Shown: positions 45,916 to 59,100 of the stretch, piece after piece
How positions within the stretch are numbered: the first letter of the stretch is position 1
How the letters are laid out: every line of letters begins with the position of its first letter
Assembly (NCBI GenBank): GCA_009602725.1
Contig: WELB01000154.1
Coordinates: forward strand, 1 to 63,262
Length of the DNA: 63,262 bases
Direction: 5' to 3'
Source of the DNA: Spirogloea muscicola
Lineage: Eukaryota; Streptophyta; Zygnematophyceae; Spirogloeales; Spirogloeaceae
Notes under the pieces: model-generated
The model's database searches: none
What the model was told of the DNA's origin: nothing
What the model saw: the letters and a program-made list of their open reading frames with translations, nothing else
Made by a program: the position numbers and the translations under genes

Positions 45916-48271
45916 GAGAAGGATCCAACAGCCGGCTTTTCATCCTGAGCAAGGACGACGCCCAAGTGGTGGCAGCCTTCACACTGCCATGGGTACTGTT
46001 TAGTAAAAGGCTTTTGCGGTCATGCAATCTCAGCAGAGATTCCTCCATGTCACGAGATCTACATGAGGCAGATTCAGAAGAGCCAGAGGGGATACATCTG
46101 AAGCACAGGGACAGCATTTACTGGCATCTCCGCATATTGCAGTATGCCACACTTTACAAAGCCGGCCCTTTGTTCTTAGTTCTTTGCTCCTTTGTCCTTT
46201 GTTCGGAAGGCATGTTCAAGAGCCGGCACTTAGGTAAGGTAGACATGAGCCCAATGGACTGTCGACTTGCCCAAGTGCTGAGCAATGCAATTCAGACCCT
46301 ACATAATCTAGTTCGGCACGTCTAATCTGCATTTACTATGTGGATAGCCTAGGCCAGGGCTATGCTGCGAGTCTGTTCACAATTTGACCTCTTCTTACTT
46401 CGATTCCCCTGGAAACTATACAAACCTCAAAAGAAGCATGTCCCGCTCACAGGTTGAACAGAGCTTGTTGAGTAGCAGCCTCTTGACTGACAGATGGCGA
46501 ATCAAGGGGCTTCAGATCCTTACGCCAAGGACAGGGCAGGAAATACAGCTGGAAGTTCAATCAGTCCAACAACATCGGGCACTGCTAACTTCTGCAGTCT
46601 TGTAAAACTACATCAATATTTATCAGCCAAGTTGGTCTTCCGAAGACCAACTTGGCTTACTTTTCTGGATGGGGCTCCGCCTCCTTTCCAATTCCACACG
46701 CTGCCCCAGTACACACATGAATAAGTAGCCCGACAGCAGGTTGCTATTTCTATATTTCTACTGCCTGAGAGGCTGTCCACAAACAAAGAGCACTTTCCAA
46801 TGTACGCAAGAATATGGGCAGGCCATTGCCTCATGGGATGCTTGTATTTGACATGGGTTGTCCTTGAGTTCTGTCTGCAGTTTCTTTCCTGCAGCTTTGT
46901 TTCCCTTGAGATGCGCACACGCCCTGTCATGTACCACAGCCTGCTGTGGACATGTCGGTGCAGTCTATGTGCAGATTGCCGGCTTGGAGCAGATATGACA
47001 GTTTTCAAGGTCCTCAAGAAGTGAGAATGACGAAGTCTTGATACTCTGGAGGCCTATGCAGACGTAGTAGCGACTAACGACTAACCTAATAACGAAAGAA
47101 CATGTACCACGCCTGTCTTATCTGTGTACGAGTAACTCTAAATGCGCCACTGGGTATTCTCTAAGTCTATTCATCTCCCATATCATTCTCTGCCAGGGCT
47201 TGCATGACAGAATGCGACACCTTTTGACGGCCCCTGCGTCATTTTGAGACTCACTTTTGTTTGCTCCTAATTTGTAGGTCAAGATGTTTTCGAGGCAGTG
47301 GTCAGCTTAAGAGTGTAAGTCACAGGTATACGTGCTTAATGGAAGAAATAAGACGGGCTATGGAAAAGGGTAGAGCACAGCCGCCAGGCCACGCAAGCTT
47401 ACCTAGTGCCATGTGTGAGTACCTGGTCATTGCAGTTAGTGTGTATTTGGAGCAGGAACTGTGGTAGTACGTCACCCAATAGACGGCACATTGTTTAGAT
47501 TGTCCTGCCACATAATGCTCCAACCCTGCAACTATAACGCAACTGAAGCACCACAGCCTGTTAGTCCACCGGTTGCGCGCTCAGAACCTGGACTCAGCGC
47601 CAGACAACAGCTGAGCTACTGCCAGGCTTTAATCCTGACACCAGCACTCTGTCAATCTCACAATATATACTGTAAGCAGAGGCAGATCTCCTCTCATAGG
47701 CAGACCCATAAAGACTAGCATCAGAGAAAGAGGTTGCTGAACATTATTGGACTCATGACAGTGCAGCACTCTCCTGCAGCAATTTGTTTCAAGGAAGCTG
47801 CACACTTAATATCTGCCAGATCTAAGACCTGTTCTGATTTGATCACCCCAAGACAGTCGTTTCTGAGGAGAGAACTCGGCGCGTCTGTTTAGTCTCGAGG
47901 ACGGGAGGTACTGATGGGCATTCCCGCATCCCAGGGGGCTGTTCAGCGAATATGCTCAACAGATGTTGCATGCCTCATGGCAATCATCTGTACTGCAGAC
48001 ACTGTGTCTTATACAATGTGTAGCATGCTGGAGTGCCAGCTGCTTACAGCTAGGGGTGCATGAGGTAGGCATGATCCTGCCTTTGATGTCAAGTGTAGGC
48101 CACCTTGCAGGTTGTCATGAGCTGAGCCATCTGCTCAATCTTACCGGGCACTGGTGGTGGAAGACTCGGTGCCAAGTGCATCAGAGCTTGTGGAAAACTC
48201 TAAAGACGACTTTGCCGGGGGGTGCATCTTGCTGCTGAACAGTGGGCCGCATAGGGATGGCCAAATGGTGG
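45916..48271. other. Gene-poor stretch with a perfect palindrome
   Basis: ORFs here are short and lack recognisable motifs. The only marked structure is the palindrome at 46625-46657. No gene is supported. Confidence 0.5.
46625..46657. repeat. Perfect 16-bp-arm palindrome (hairpin)
   Basis: GCCAAGTTGGTCTTC and GAAGACCAACTTGGC flank a single central C, and one further A-T pair extends the stem to 16 bp. An RNA copy would form an almost loop-less hairpin, followed shortly by a TTTT tract. A terminator, a small-RNA precursor or a foldback insertion are all possible. Confidence 0.8.
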
Positions 48272-48785
48272 TCACTCCTCCGGCTTGACCTTGTCGTAGG
48301 GCCTCACGCGGCCCGACAGGCTGCTCATTTTGAGGTCCAGGAAGTACTTATGGTTGTTCTTGTCGTTGTTCCAGTACCCGTAGGCCTTGGTCGGCTGCCT
48401 CCACGTCGCCTTGAGGTCGTCGCACTTCCTCTTCAGCTCCTGTGCAAACGCCAAAGGTTTTCCCCACCACCGAGAGTGAGGGCCTCTTAGAGTTGCTCTG
48501 GCTTTCCCACAAGGTGTTAACTCTCGTCTGCATTGGGCCACATTCACAGCTCCAATGCCAGGGCGAGGCCAAGCGGCGCTCTTTGGCGAGGCCGACGTGC
48601 CGTTGTGCAAATAAATGGGCATTCGAAGCATAGACGTCCGAGCTTCTTGTCCATCGTCCGCAGGCTCCCCTTCTAGAAGCGACGAGGCTCACCTGCAGGT
48701 GCTGGCGGTTCTTGCGGTCGCGCTCCGCGGGATCCTCCATGCGCTGCCGGATGATCGCCTCGGCATACTCCCAGATATACGACAT
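48272..48785 (-). CDS. Small 86-residue basic/acidic protein of unknown function, 2 exons
   Basis: Exon 48785-48693 (MSYIWEYAEAIIRQRMED... to RQHLQ) joins exon 48439-48272 (ELKRKCDDLKATWRQPTKAY... to VKPEE) in phase 0 with clean GT and AG sites. The composition is rich in aromatic and charged residues (YGYWNNDKNNHKYFLDLK), with a likely amphipathic N-terminal helix and no signal peptide or membrane segment. I do not recognise the family; the size would suit an accessory subunit of an organellar complex, but that is a guess. An upstream in-frame Met at 48854 could add a 23-residue Arg/Ala-rich extension that would resemble a targeting peptide. It is divergent from the Twinkle gene. Confidence 0.62.
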
Positions 48786-49088
48786 CTTCGCCGCCGCGGC
48801 CGCAGCCCGACAGTCCCGACGGCAGAAATGTTTCAGAGCACGTCTCAGCGCCACTCAGAGCTCAGCCGCCGCGTCGGCCGCCGCGGCCGCCGCCGCCTCT
48901 GCCACCGCGCGCCGCGGCAGCCAGCGGCGGCGGGGTCCGAAAGTGGGGAGCAGCGCAGCGGCGCTTGGAAGAATCCGTGATTGCGCGGGTGTAGGAGTCG
49001 GCCGGAAGACTCCGCGGTATGATGGAGTGTATATGCCCGACCGAGGCTCTGCTAGGACCGACGTGAGGGAAGCCGAGAAAGCGATGCA

Positions 49089-49212
49089 ATGCCACGTTCG
49101 TGTTCGCCAAGGCGGGGGCGCCCGATCGTCCGGCAGGGTGCCGAGGAAAGAATCCGACCGGGCGCAGTAGGTGCGCGCGTGCGCCCTCCTCCGGGCCCCC
49201 CGGCGGCGGCGT

Positions 49213-49249
<37 letters not shown>

Positions 49250-52200
49250 GACAGCCTTAGCAAGTCGTCGCCGTCGCCGCGCTGTTGGAAGACGCCCCCC
49301 CGCCTNGCCGCCGCCCGTGCGGCTGCGCACGGCGCTGAGGGCGCTCGCCGCCGTGGCCGCTGTCGGAGTAGACCCTGGTCGTAGCCGTCATGGCGGCGGC
49401 GCACTGCCGTCAACGGCCACCAGTCTGCGGCCTTGGTCAGCCTCCGGCGGCAGCGGCGTCGCCGCTGCTGCCGCCGCCGCCGGTGCTCCCGAGGCACCGC
49501 AGGCTCCGCCTGGTAAGCCCCTGCGGCTGGACAGCAGGACAGGCGGAAGGCCGAGCTAAACCCCCGGACTTGTGTTGAGAAGCTGCGGCGCTTCCTGCTG
49601 AAGGCAGCTGCCGCGGCTGTGTTGGGGTTAGGGGTTTGAACCCTACACCCTAGACCTCAAACCCAAACCCTAATTCTCGTCGCAACCTTGGCGCAGGCGC
49701 GGAGGCCCGGGCGCTGGGGTCCATGACCACCACCCCGCTGCGCGATGTCCTCGGGCAGCACGGCTTCGTCCTGGCCAGCTACCGGCCCGGCACGCACCGC
49801 CTGCTCTGCCCGCAGGTGGTGCGCGCTCGCCGATCCCTCTTTATCAAATGACTTCATAAAACCCGACTGCTGATTCTATACGGGCGGCTCTAAAAGCCAG
49901 CCAGGTTCATACAGTGGGTATTAACGACCGTGATAGCGGAGCCACAGGCTAGGCATCTCTGCCCCTCCCTCCCCCCTCGTCGGAGCCACAAAAGACCTTG
50001 TAGTTGCCTTTTGCCAAGCCACGGCATCCTGCATCCTACCCATTAGGCAAGGCCATGCAAACATCCTCTAGTTACTGCAGAAGCAAGCGACGCAATCGCA
50101 GAAGCTAGCATCAGGCAGCATACTGTGCTTGGAAATGTGAAATCAGAACCCCAGAGGTCCGAGAACTGGAAGCAGAGGGAGTCAGGCAGAGGCCTCCATG
50201 CAGCTTGCTGCCGGTTGCTCTTTCTCGCATTCAGGCTGCAGAGCTGCAGGGTCTAGGGCTCAGGGGCTTAGGGCCTGCGCTCCGGGGTTTGAGGTTCAGA
50301 ATGCGAAGCTAAGTAACAAGTGCGCTGCAATGGCGGCCGCAGTGCAAGGGCGGCTCGGAGCGGGAATTGAGCCTCTCTCTCACCGTCCTTGATGATGGGT
50401 GAGGCGCAAAGCACGCAGCCACTATGTTGCGGCGTGCCTGTTGCACGTCGCGCATAGTTGTCATCTGCTGCTCAAGCGGGACACCTGGGAGGCTTTGGGA
50501 GGTCACTGCAGTTAATGCACGCAAGGTTTCTTGTTGGCCTCCACGTAGAGCCTCTGCACTGTGGAACTGCTTCCGTGCAAAGTGCGGCCATCGAGGAGCC
50601 TGTGACCTGCAGGCAAGTGCAAGCTGGTCAATTGAGCAGATTCAGGACAGATTTCACACAAGCTCAAAGGCATTTTCTAGTAGGCAAGTACATTCTCTTG
50701 TTTAGCTGCATCCGAGCTGTTGCACTTGGAGGTTTTGCAGTCCTGCCAGCCGAGTTCCGAATAATTCTTAGCAGGAGTCGGTTGTTCTTCCTGACACTCC
50801 AGTGTCTTGTACCAAACATGAGGCACCACGTTGCAAAAGTTGGACAGAGTAAGCAGCATGTGTTGATCTGCACGTGCAACACGGGCATGGCAGCAGGGAA
50901 GGAGGCCCTTTGGCAAGCTCGCTGCAACGGTCAATGGTTCAGCCGCCACACACCAGCCTGAGCGACAAACACCCGAGCGCAACGACGAGGCTGAGGATCA
51001 GGCAGCAGCCGGAGGAAGAGCTGCGCCGGTCCAGCTGGCCCTCAGGCTTGATCAACTCTCGCCAGAGGTGGGCCAGCTTGACGCATGCCCGGCTGGGCCA
51101 GGGCCGTCTATCCTGAGCCGAGGGTGCCCAAAGCGAGGTCAAGCGTTTTGATATCTCAATCAGAAGGGGGCTGGGGCATAAGGACTTAACCAAGGCGAGA
51201 GGTTTTCCTTTGTTCAATTTATCACAAGGGGGCTGGGGCATAACAGCTTACTTTGCATGCCGCATGCATCTCAGTGACAGAGATGCGCACCTGGCAGCTA
51301 ACGTGTTGCTCGAGGGATGGGTACTGTGTCCTTAGCGTGCTTGCTCTGAAGTCGTGCTGGAACCAACCAATTAGCTGCTGCACCATGTCCGGCGGCCATC
51401 ATGTTTCATGTTGGAGGCCTCTTCTCAGATGTGCAAATTTTGCTTGTCCTAGCAGGTGCTTGCCTGGTTTGCAGAGCGAAAGATAACACAGGGCACGCTT
51501 GAGGCCTCGCACGTGGGCACCTCTCGACAGAAATGGAAGAACAAGGTTCAGAACGCCATCCCGGGCGACCTTTCTTCGATGAGAGAGACAACCTCATCAG
51601 GATGATTGATTCAAAGTTTCTACAACTGAGACTCTGAAAATCGGCTGCGTTGCTATCTACGGCGTAATTACGATATATGAGTAGAGGTCTCCTTCCTCCC
51701 AGCTTTACAGATTGTCTGGATGCCTTCTGTGTTGCCATCCCTGATGACAGCATGGGGTGTTCGAGGAGAGGGTAAGCGTTGCTTTTCCCTACTTCCGTGA
51801 AGGCAGAATGGTCAACTGCAAGTATCGCACCAGGGAGAAGGACTTCCGTCAGGTTTTACCGATGTCATCTTGGATGTTACCTGCAGAGGATGCTGTTGCT
51901 GCTGTAATCGTTGCCTTTCTGTCAAGTGCAGGTAAAAGCAGCATTAGCATGTCTTAGTTGTAAAGCTTGTCAGCTAAGGTGATCACAGTGAAGCTAGGCA
52001 AGCCTACATCTCTGCTGCAACTGGCAGCAGATTGTAGTTGACAATTGCTCAAGCTGAAAATAGCTGCATGGTCTGCCCAGGTCAAAGGCGGCGAGAAGGT
52101 CCTCTACGGCTTGGATTTGATCAAAGGAGCCAAGGAAATAGTCATTGTGAGTTTTCCTCCAGTAGCAAGAATAAGTGCCTACCATACCTGCATGGTAGTC

Positions 52201-55200
52201 CTGGAACTTGTGTATCTCATATGCCTGCAAGATTCTCGGCAGTCTGACAAAGTGAAGGACGGTCCTGTCATGTAGAGATAGTCCTAATTGGCACTTCGAG
52301 ACACTTGTGAAGGACAACCCATCTCTCTCTCTCATCCTAGATCTGCTGCTTACTCAAAAGTTGACAAGCTCGGCAACAGGAAATGGCTTCAATCTTGCGT
52401 GCAGTACCATTGCACCTTGCAGTTCAGGGGTGAGCACGCCTGAGCTCAGCAAAGGAGGAGGTCTCATTTACTACTTGCTGGCAATTTGATCGCAGGTGGA
52501 AGGGGAGGTGGACAAGCTGAGCATGGACGAGGCCGGCATACCCGCCTGTGTCAGCGTGCCTGATGGTGCTCCTGCCAAAGCGTCGGATGAGGACAAGATG
52601 CCCTCCCAAGACAAGGTATTGCCTCGTCCCGAGCCCTACAGAAGTGTGCCTCAGGCTTCACGTGTTGCAATTTTGCCCTTTTATAATTACACACATTTGG
52701 TCACTCCGTTTGGCCAGCCCCATAGCATCAAAGCACTTTGTGGGGATGGCATATCTCTTGGTATGCTTGAGCACAGGACAAGAAGTTTGAGTACCTCTGG
52801 AATTGCCGCCAGTACCTGGACAAGGTGAGTAGGCTTCCCAGGTTGAAGATAAAGTTGCTTCATGTGCCGCATTTTCTTGCCTGCATAATGAGCATCTTTC
52901 ATAATGGCAGTGCGTCTGTACAGCAGTTGAGGCAGGTGCATGACCAGCCAAGCGCAAGCACAGCTGTCCTGAGGTCTCTGCCATCTGATTCTCAGTTGTG
53001 CAATGCATCATCTCATGTGGCAAACGACAGGTCTCAAAGGTGGTGCTGGCTACCGACGCGGATGAGGCAGGCCAAGCCCTGGCTGAGGAGCTCGCCCGCA
53101 GGCTTGGCAGGGAGAGGTAATAATGTTCATGTGGACCTTCTCGAAGGCATGGACTTAATAGTATCGGTTAGGCCGGCATTTGTGCAGGGCAGTCCTGCAC
53201 GTGATCACCAGCGACCCAAATGGGAAGTGCATGAATCAGCTGTAGCATGTGCTCCCGCTGCATTGTACTTTGTCGGAAGGATCTCTTCACTCCAAATGCC
53301 CGCAAAAGAAATAGCTGAACCTTGGCTTCTTATCTTCGCTGAAAATTGATGCCCTACAGTGTGCCTCAGGAATTGACACCACTGTGTTGCTAAATCAAGG
53401 GACCATGCAATGATGTGCAGGTGTTGGAGAGTCAAATTTCCTGAAAAGGAGCCTGGAATTCCGTTTAAGGATGCCAACGAGGTCCTACACTATTCCTCAA
53501 CTCTTATGGCGTGCACATCTTGCACCTAAATGGGGTAGTGTTTTTCTTGCTGTCTTTCATCAAGAAGATGAATTCGTGAGCATTGGTCAGGGGTGCTTTG
53601 GACGAGGATGGCATGTGCTTTGTGACTTCGAGCAGGGCTGACTGCCAGCTCCTGAGAGTGCTGCTACAGCTTTTGGGCGTTGCACGTTTCACCTCTGACT
53701 CTTTGTACTTGGATGATTCATGTCAACAGCTCCTTGTGGCAAGAGGTCCACAAGCTCTACGAGAATGTGTAGCCGCTGCAGAACCTTACCCAATAAGGGG
53801 TTTGTTCCGCTTCAAGGACTTCTTCCAAGAGATTGACAATTACTACTACCTCAGGCTTGGGGATGAACGAGGGGTATCGACTGGCTGGCAGACACTGGAT
53901 GAGATGTACAGAGTAAGTTCTTCTTGGCATTACTCTGTTCACATCGCTCGTTTCCCAAAGGGCTTCCATCATGCATGGTCTCAATATTTTTGGCTGCTCC
54001 TTACATCCCCTGTTGCAGGTAGTGCCAGGTGAGCTTACTGTGGTAACTGGCATTCCCAATTCGGGCAAGAGCGAGTGGATTGATGCCTTACTCTGCAACC
54101 TCCAGGGGCAACAGGGCTGGACTTTTGCCCTCTGCTCGATGGAGAACAAGGTGTCTTGCAGCTAGCTATCCTTCATCCTTAGATTAGGACAGCGGTCAAT
54201 GGGGCCTTTTGGTCTCTCGTATGGTGCCATCTTTGGGCTGCTGTCACTCCTGCCCCTGTCACATCCTTCCAAGGTGGCGCAGAAGGTACCTCTTTAGTAC
54301 TAAGATGTACCTAACTGCCCGGTTGACAGGTACGGGACCATTCTCGGAAGCTTTTGGAGAAGTACACCGGGTCGCCTTTTTTCGATGCTCTGTAAGCCTT
54401 CTCGTTCTCTGCCCAGGCTCCAGTTCCTTGTGAACTACATGGACGCATTTGGTGTGTTTGGTACATTGCTATCATGCCAGCAACATCATGAGAAGTCTTC
54501 TGTGCACTAGACGTGCAATTCTCACCTTTGGCCACTGTTCACCTGTTAAATTAACAAGGATAGACCCAGATACAAAAGCTGACGTTGTTGACTCTACACT
54601 GAAGGTTTCCATGGACTTCCCTTCCAGCTATAGCAATGGCATCAAGCGGATGACTCCTGACCAGTTGGCTGAGGGGAAGGCTTGGCTTACTGACAACTTT
54701 GTCCTTATCAGGTCAGGTTACTCCTCAACTAATCTCATGAGTGGCAACTTGTTGTAGCTTCTTGGGGCATGCCTTACGTTTAGCACAATTAGCACATCTA
54801 CTCAGCAATTTTAAGTAGCTTCACACCGCATCTTTGAGTTGGCTGTAGGTGTGAAGATGATGAGCTGCCTTCCATTGACTGGCTCCTCAACCTGGCCAAG
54901 GCCGCAGTTCTACGATATGGGATACGCGGTCTGGTAATTGACCCGTACAATGAGCTTGACCATCAGCGCCCTACTCGCCAGTAAGTTGGATTTACTAGAC
55001 ACGCAGAGATTTACACTCTCTAGCCATCTACCCCTTAAAAATGTTGCACACAACTGTGGTTAGCGAGTAACTTATAAACCTTCGGTAGCAAAGTCTCTCT
55101 TTCCAGGGCTTACGATATTTGAGCGCACACTGTGGGCTTTTCAGGACCGAGACAGAGTATGTGAGCAGCATGCTGACTAAGGTGAAGCGCTTTGCTCAGC

Positions 55201-55868
55201 ACCACGATTGCCACGTCTGGTTTGTGGCCCATCCAAAGCAGGTGAGAGCTAGCAGACCATGTGCCAGAGTCTTATTCTACAGTTGACCTGTTGGCAGCCC
55301 TGCTGATCATAGTGGCAAATGCATGATTGCAGCTCCAAGTCTGGAGGGGGGAGGCACCCGGCCTGTATGACATCAGTGGCAGTGCTCACTTCGTGAACAA
55401 GTGCGATAATGGCATTGTTATCCATCGTAATCGTGACAAGGAGAGAGGACCCCTTGACCATGTCGAAGTAAGGCACACAAGGCTTTGCCGGAATCTGACA
55501 GAGTTGCAAATGACCTCACAGTGCCACACCTCTCATATGGAGCTACAGCAGCTTACCAAAATAAAGTACTGGCAAGTCCTACCAGTGGAGTCCAATGTCA
55601 ATTTGCTGCTGCCTGAGTTGTTGATTTACAGGTCTGCTTTGCTGGTCTATTTGCTCCTGTCATAACCCCTAATTCGCTCCTGGGTCTCTCATCCCACAGG
55701 TTCTGGTGAGGAAAGTGAGAAACAAGGCTGCTGGGACCATAGGAGATGCCATTCTTCGATACGACAGGTCACTACTAGACCACCCTGTGCTTCCTGTGCT
55801 TATCTCCATCATACAAGTCCACGTGCATGTCTCTCCATCTTGCTGGCAGGGACAATGACGGTGTTTAG
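49089..55868 (+). CDS. Twinkle-type organellar primase-helicase, 21 exons
   Basis: After an uncertain first exon (about 49089-49512, with N at 49306 and a transit-like Ala/Arg-rich composition) the exons are 49697-49815, 50343-50398, 50549-50612, 50957-51067, 51456-51545, 51751-51852, 52081-52146, 52496-52615, 52777-52824, 53031-53116, 53421-53481, 53730-53912, 54019-54150, 54330-54391, 54628-54711, 54849-54980, 55145-55241, 55333-55467, 55700-55767 and 55850-55868; all phases agree. Domains in order: zinc-binding primase part (RLLCPQ-CKGG, WNCFRAKCGHRG), RNA-polymerase basic domain (AFPYFREGRMVNCKYR), TOPRIM (VEGEVDKLSMDEAG, ATDADEAGQALAEELA), then a RecA-type helicase with Walker A GIPNSGKSEW and Walker B LVIDPYNELDH. 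Plant relatives act in mitochondria and plastids, unwinding and priming organelle DNA. Intron 4 has a consensus GC donor (CAG|GCAAGT). Confidence 0.96.
49306..49306. other. Single-base assembly gap in Twinkle exon 1
   Basis: One N in CCG/CGG-rich sequence. The Twinkle start codon cannot be fixed because of it. Confidence 0.7.
49620..49675 (+). repeat. Telomere-like tract in intron 1 of the Twinkle gene
   Basis: GGGGTTAGGGGTTTGAACCC is followed by CCTAGACC and CAAACCCAAACCCTAAT. A G-strand tract is thus followed directly by a C-strand tract, which could fold back. It lies inside intron 1 (49513-49696). Confidence 0.6.
50247..50296 (+). repeat. Degenerate G-rich telomere-like tract in intron 2 of the Twinkle gene
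   Basis: GGGTCTAGGG, CTCAGGGGCTTAGGG and GGGGTTTGAGG occur in succession in gene orientation within intron 2 (49816-50342). This is a weaker match than the arrays near 12.9 and 28.8 kb. Confidence 0.45.
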
Positions 55869-56191
55869 CTTAGGAACAAAGACGAAGCACAAGGGGACTG
55901 TGCTTATGTTCGCACTCGACAAGGCTTGTGCCAGGGTAAATGGGCGGTATTACGACCTTGAAGCTTGGGAGCTCTAACGTGTGGTGCAAACATCGGAAGC
56001 ATCCCTTCAATCGGCAAACAGTGGTGTATCAACTCATAGGAGGTGCAATACCACCTTACCTGCGCCAAATAAGTACTTGATGCAACTGTGTTGGAGTCCT
56101 GTAGTAACCTCCCCATCGATCCTCAGCAGTGTGCAAGTTTGAGAGTTTGCACAGAAATGATTGTGTGCATCTGTTGGCCTGACCGAGGAGG
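55869..56191. other. Short intergenic region between convergent Twinkle and PRMT5 genes
   Basis: About 320 bp hold the 3' ends of both genes. No further feature is recognised. Confidence 0.6.
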
Positions 56192-59100
56192 TCATAGGCC
56201 AACCCAATAAGATCGCCCATTTGGGTTGTGGATGGGCGAGATTGATGGACTCGTCACTGCCCATTCATACTAAACCTGCAACCACAATCAGTAAGCGCTA
56301 GTCAGATCAGCCAAAACAAAAGCTTGCAAGATGGAGCTGAACATTCGATTGTCTTCTGATTTCAGGAACCAGCGAGCGACTGTGGCTCAGGTGATGGCCA
56401 GGAATCTGCTGATCAGAATGCAGTACTTCGAGGAGTGCAAAGAGCACATGGTGGTAACTTGTGTAGTCACCTTGGTGGGGCTATGGCACCTCCAGAAATG
56501 TAACTCGAGCTTGGAACCAGCTGGTATGTACATGGGATGTCTTAGCGGGAAGAATATTGCAAACCTGCACGACGACGGGGTGACAAGCTTCAGAAGTACG
56601 AAGAAGTCATCGTGCTGGTGAAATTGCCGTGGTCTGCAGTGCCACCCTTACTGAATCTCAAGCAGCATGACTCTCTGTTGAGCTCGAATACACCACTTTC
56701 TCTTGTAGTGCCATGCAGCCTGCCATTGCGTGTCCCATATTTTGCTAGTGGCTGTGCGTGTTATTGACAAGCAAGTCATGCCACATTTCTTGAGGCCTGC
56801 CACTTGACGAAGATAAAAGGTTGCACATACCAGCTGAACATATCTGCAGTGGCAGTTGAAGGCAATATTCCCAGATGCACATCCTTATACAGGACTGCAT
56901 CAAAGTAGCCACCAAAGCCTGCCAGAAAGCTTCCAGCAACATGTCAAATCACTTCTGCTAAATCAATGCAGCTACCTTGACTAACAAGAGTGCTTAAGAA
57001 TCTAGGGCTAATTCACTCAGCAGTTCAGCTGAAATGCTATTCGCCTTGCTCTTCGCCTCTCTAACAGCAGCCACATTTGGACACGTGGATATTCTTTGTA
57101 CTTGTGGGCACAGTCATCATCTCTAATTGCTGGCTGCCTCTGGTACAAGGTGCTTCGCGCCTTACCGTGTACTATAGCAGAGCCCGTGTCTGCTGGTATG
57201 TCAAAAAGCAATCGGGTGTATCTCCGGTTGTCAATCATGGGGGCCCAGTTTGGATGCTCAAATGTGAAAACCTGCCACAACCGAATCTTCAATAGCTGTT
57301 CATTACCTGCTAAATTAAGGATGACACTTAAGAGGATCGAGTTGACATTGCCAAGACTCAAGCCAGTTGAAGAGCTTCCAAAATGCTGAGCTCTTGGGCA
57401 GGCTACTAACCGGACGAGGTTCAGCCAGTCTTGCGGCACTGTGAAGCTTGACGACGTAAGCTGTCTCAAAGTGGGCAAGGTCGTTATAAGCCTTGACCTG
57501 GAATGCACATACAGAGTAGACAGCATGAATCGTGCACAATGTCTGTGGGCAGCCCTCCAAAAGTAAAAGTACTATAGAAGACTCACATCATTGTGGAGCT
57601 TGGCAGCTGTAATGGGTCCAATGAAGCTAGTGTAACTGCAATGTGACAACAAAAGGCACAGCCACTCAAGCACATGAGAAGCCTGCACCATGGGTCTCCT
57701 CATGTGCTCGCCAGCAGCTTTGCTTTGCATTGAAGGTATTCAGTCTTAAGTAGCACGTTAATAACTGATATCTGTTGATGGACGCCAATGCTGCTGGCAC
57801 AAATCTTGCACCATCTTCTCAACATGCAATCGGATATCATTACTCCTTTGCATCCAACCTCGAGGGGATGGATATGCCGTCGGGCTTCAAGAAGCGCTGA
57901 GCTCCATCAAGGCACTCGGGCGACAGCTCATTGTCTCCAAAGGAGCCCAGCAACTCACTCACCTGCACACCCCGAGTCAATGCTGGCCGTACAAGTTCAG
58001 GTCTCACGGGCCTACAGCATTATGTCTACTTGACCAGCAGTTACTAGCTATACTTACTAAGGACTGAGAAGCTATGATGGGCGTGGTCAAACCCAGAAGG
58101 GGTTTGACCACCACACCAGTACTAAACAACTAGTAGCACCCTGAGCAATGTTGCTAGCATCCTTTGACAAGGACAAGGATAGACTCTCCCCATAAAGGAC
58201 GATGGCTGTGGTTGGCGAGCCCAGAAAAAGAACGAAGTCAAGTTCGGAGGACCAGAAAAGCGCTAGAGCACACAGCGCCTCAAGTGGCCGCTGGGTGCTC
58301 ATTAACTCGTAGTCAGCAGTCGCAGGTCAGGAAAAGTAGTCTCTGCGGTCTATGCACAAAAGCTCAATACTTGACACACAGCAAGCTGCATGGGACCGAA
58401 GTACTTAGGATCATCTCTACAGAGGATGGACTCACCAGGATGTCGGCCTGCTCTGGTGCCTGCCAGTGACGCATATCTGATGACACCACTGTCACCTTAT
58501 CCTGCCATCCTTCCATGGTGATCAAGCTCTGCCACAGCCACAGTGACTTTCAGAGGCGGAGCGAGGAAATTGTGATGGCCTTTCGGGTTTCCAGAAGGTG
58601 CACGGTAGATGGAGCTGCTGGACTCTATCCTCGTGTAAGCTGCAAGTAGATTGACATATTGATATGGCAGGCAAAAGCGGAACATCATTGACTTTATATC
58701 TCCTGACAAGCCTTTGGCATGCACAACCAGCGAGAGCTGAGACCGCAAATGAGGGGGGGACAGACGTGCAGAGTGACGATGGCATTGGGGTTCTTCTCCA
58801 CGGCGTAGATCTTAAGCAGCCGCTGGGCCTCCTCGGCAGCCGCCAGGGATGCTCTGACAAGAGGGCCCCGCCCTGCCCCCACAACCATTAGGACCTGCCA
58901 CCTCGCCAGTCATGCATCACGAAGTGCTTTCCAGATTATACTGCTACTGAGCCTTGATCCTGTTTTTGAGCTTGACTGGCTACTCAAAAATTTGCCTGGA
59001 AGAGGCCGCAAAAGCTTTCAAGCTGTTCATTGCACAGCCTGGGAGAATGAGCAAAATGCCTGATACTAGCTGCAAATCAGATTAGGAAGCACTTCAATTC

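Noticed and set aside
47540-47645. tRNA-like or tRNA-derived SINE on the minus strand (TAGCTCAGCTG ... GGTTCTGAGC)
   Set aside because: Box A and box B resemblance is present, but the spacing is too short, the acceptor and anticodon stems do not fold, and no second copy was noticed.
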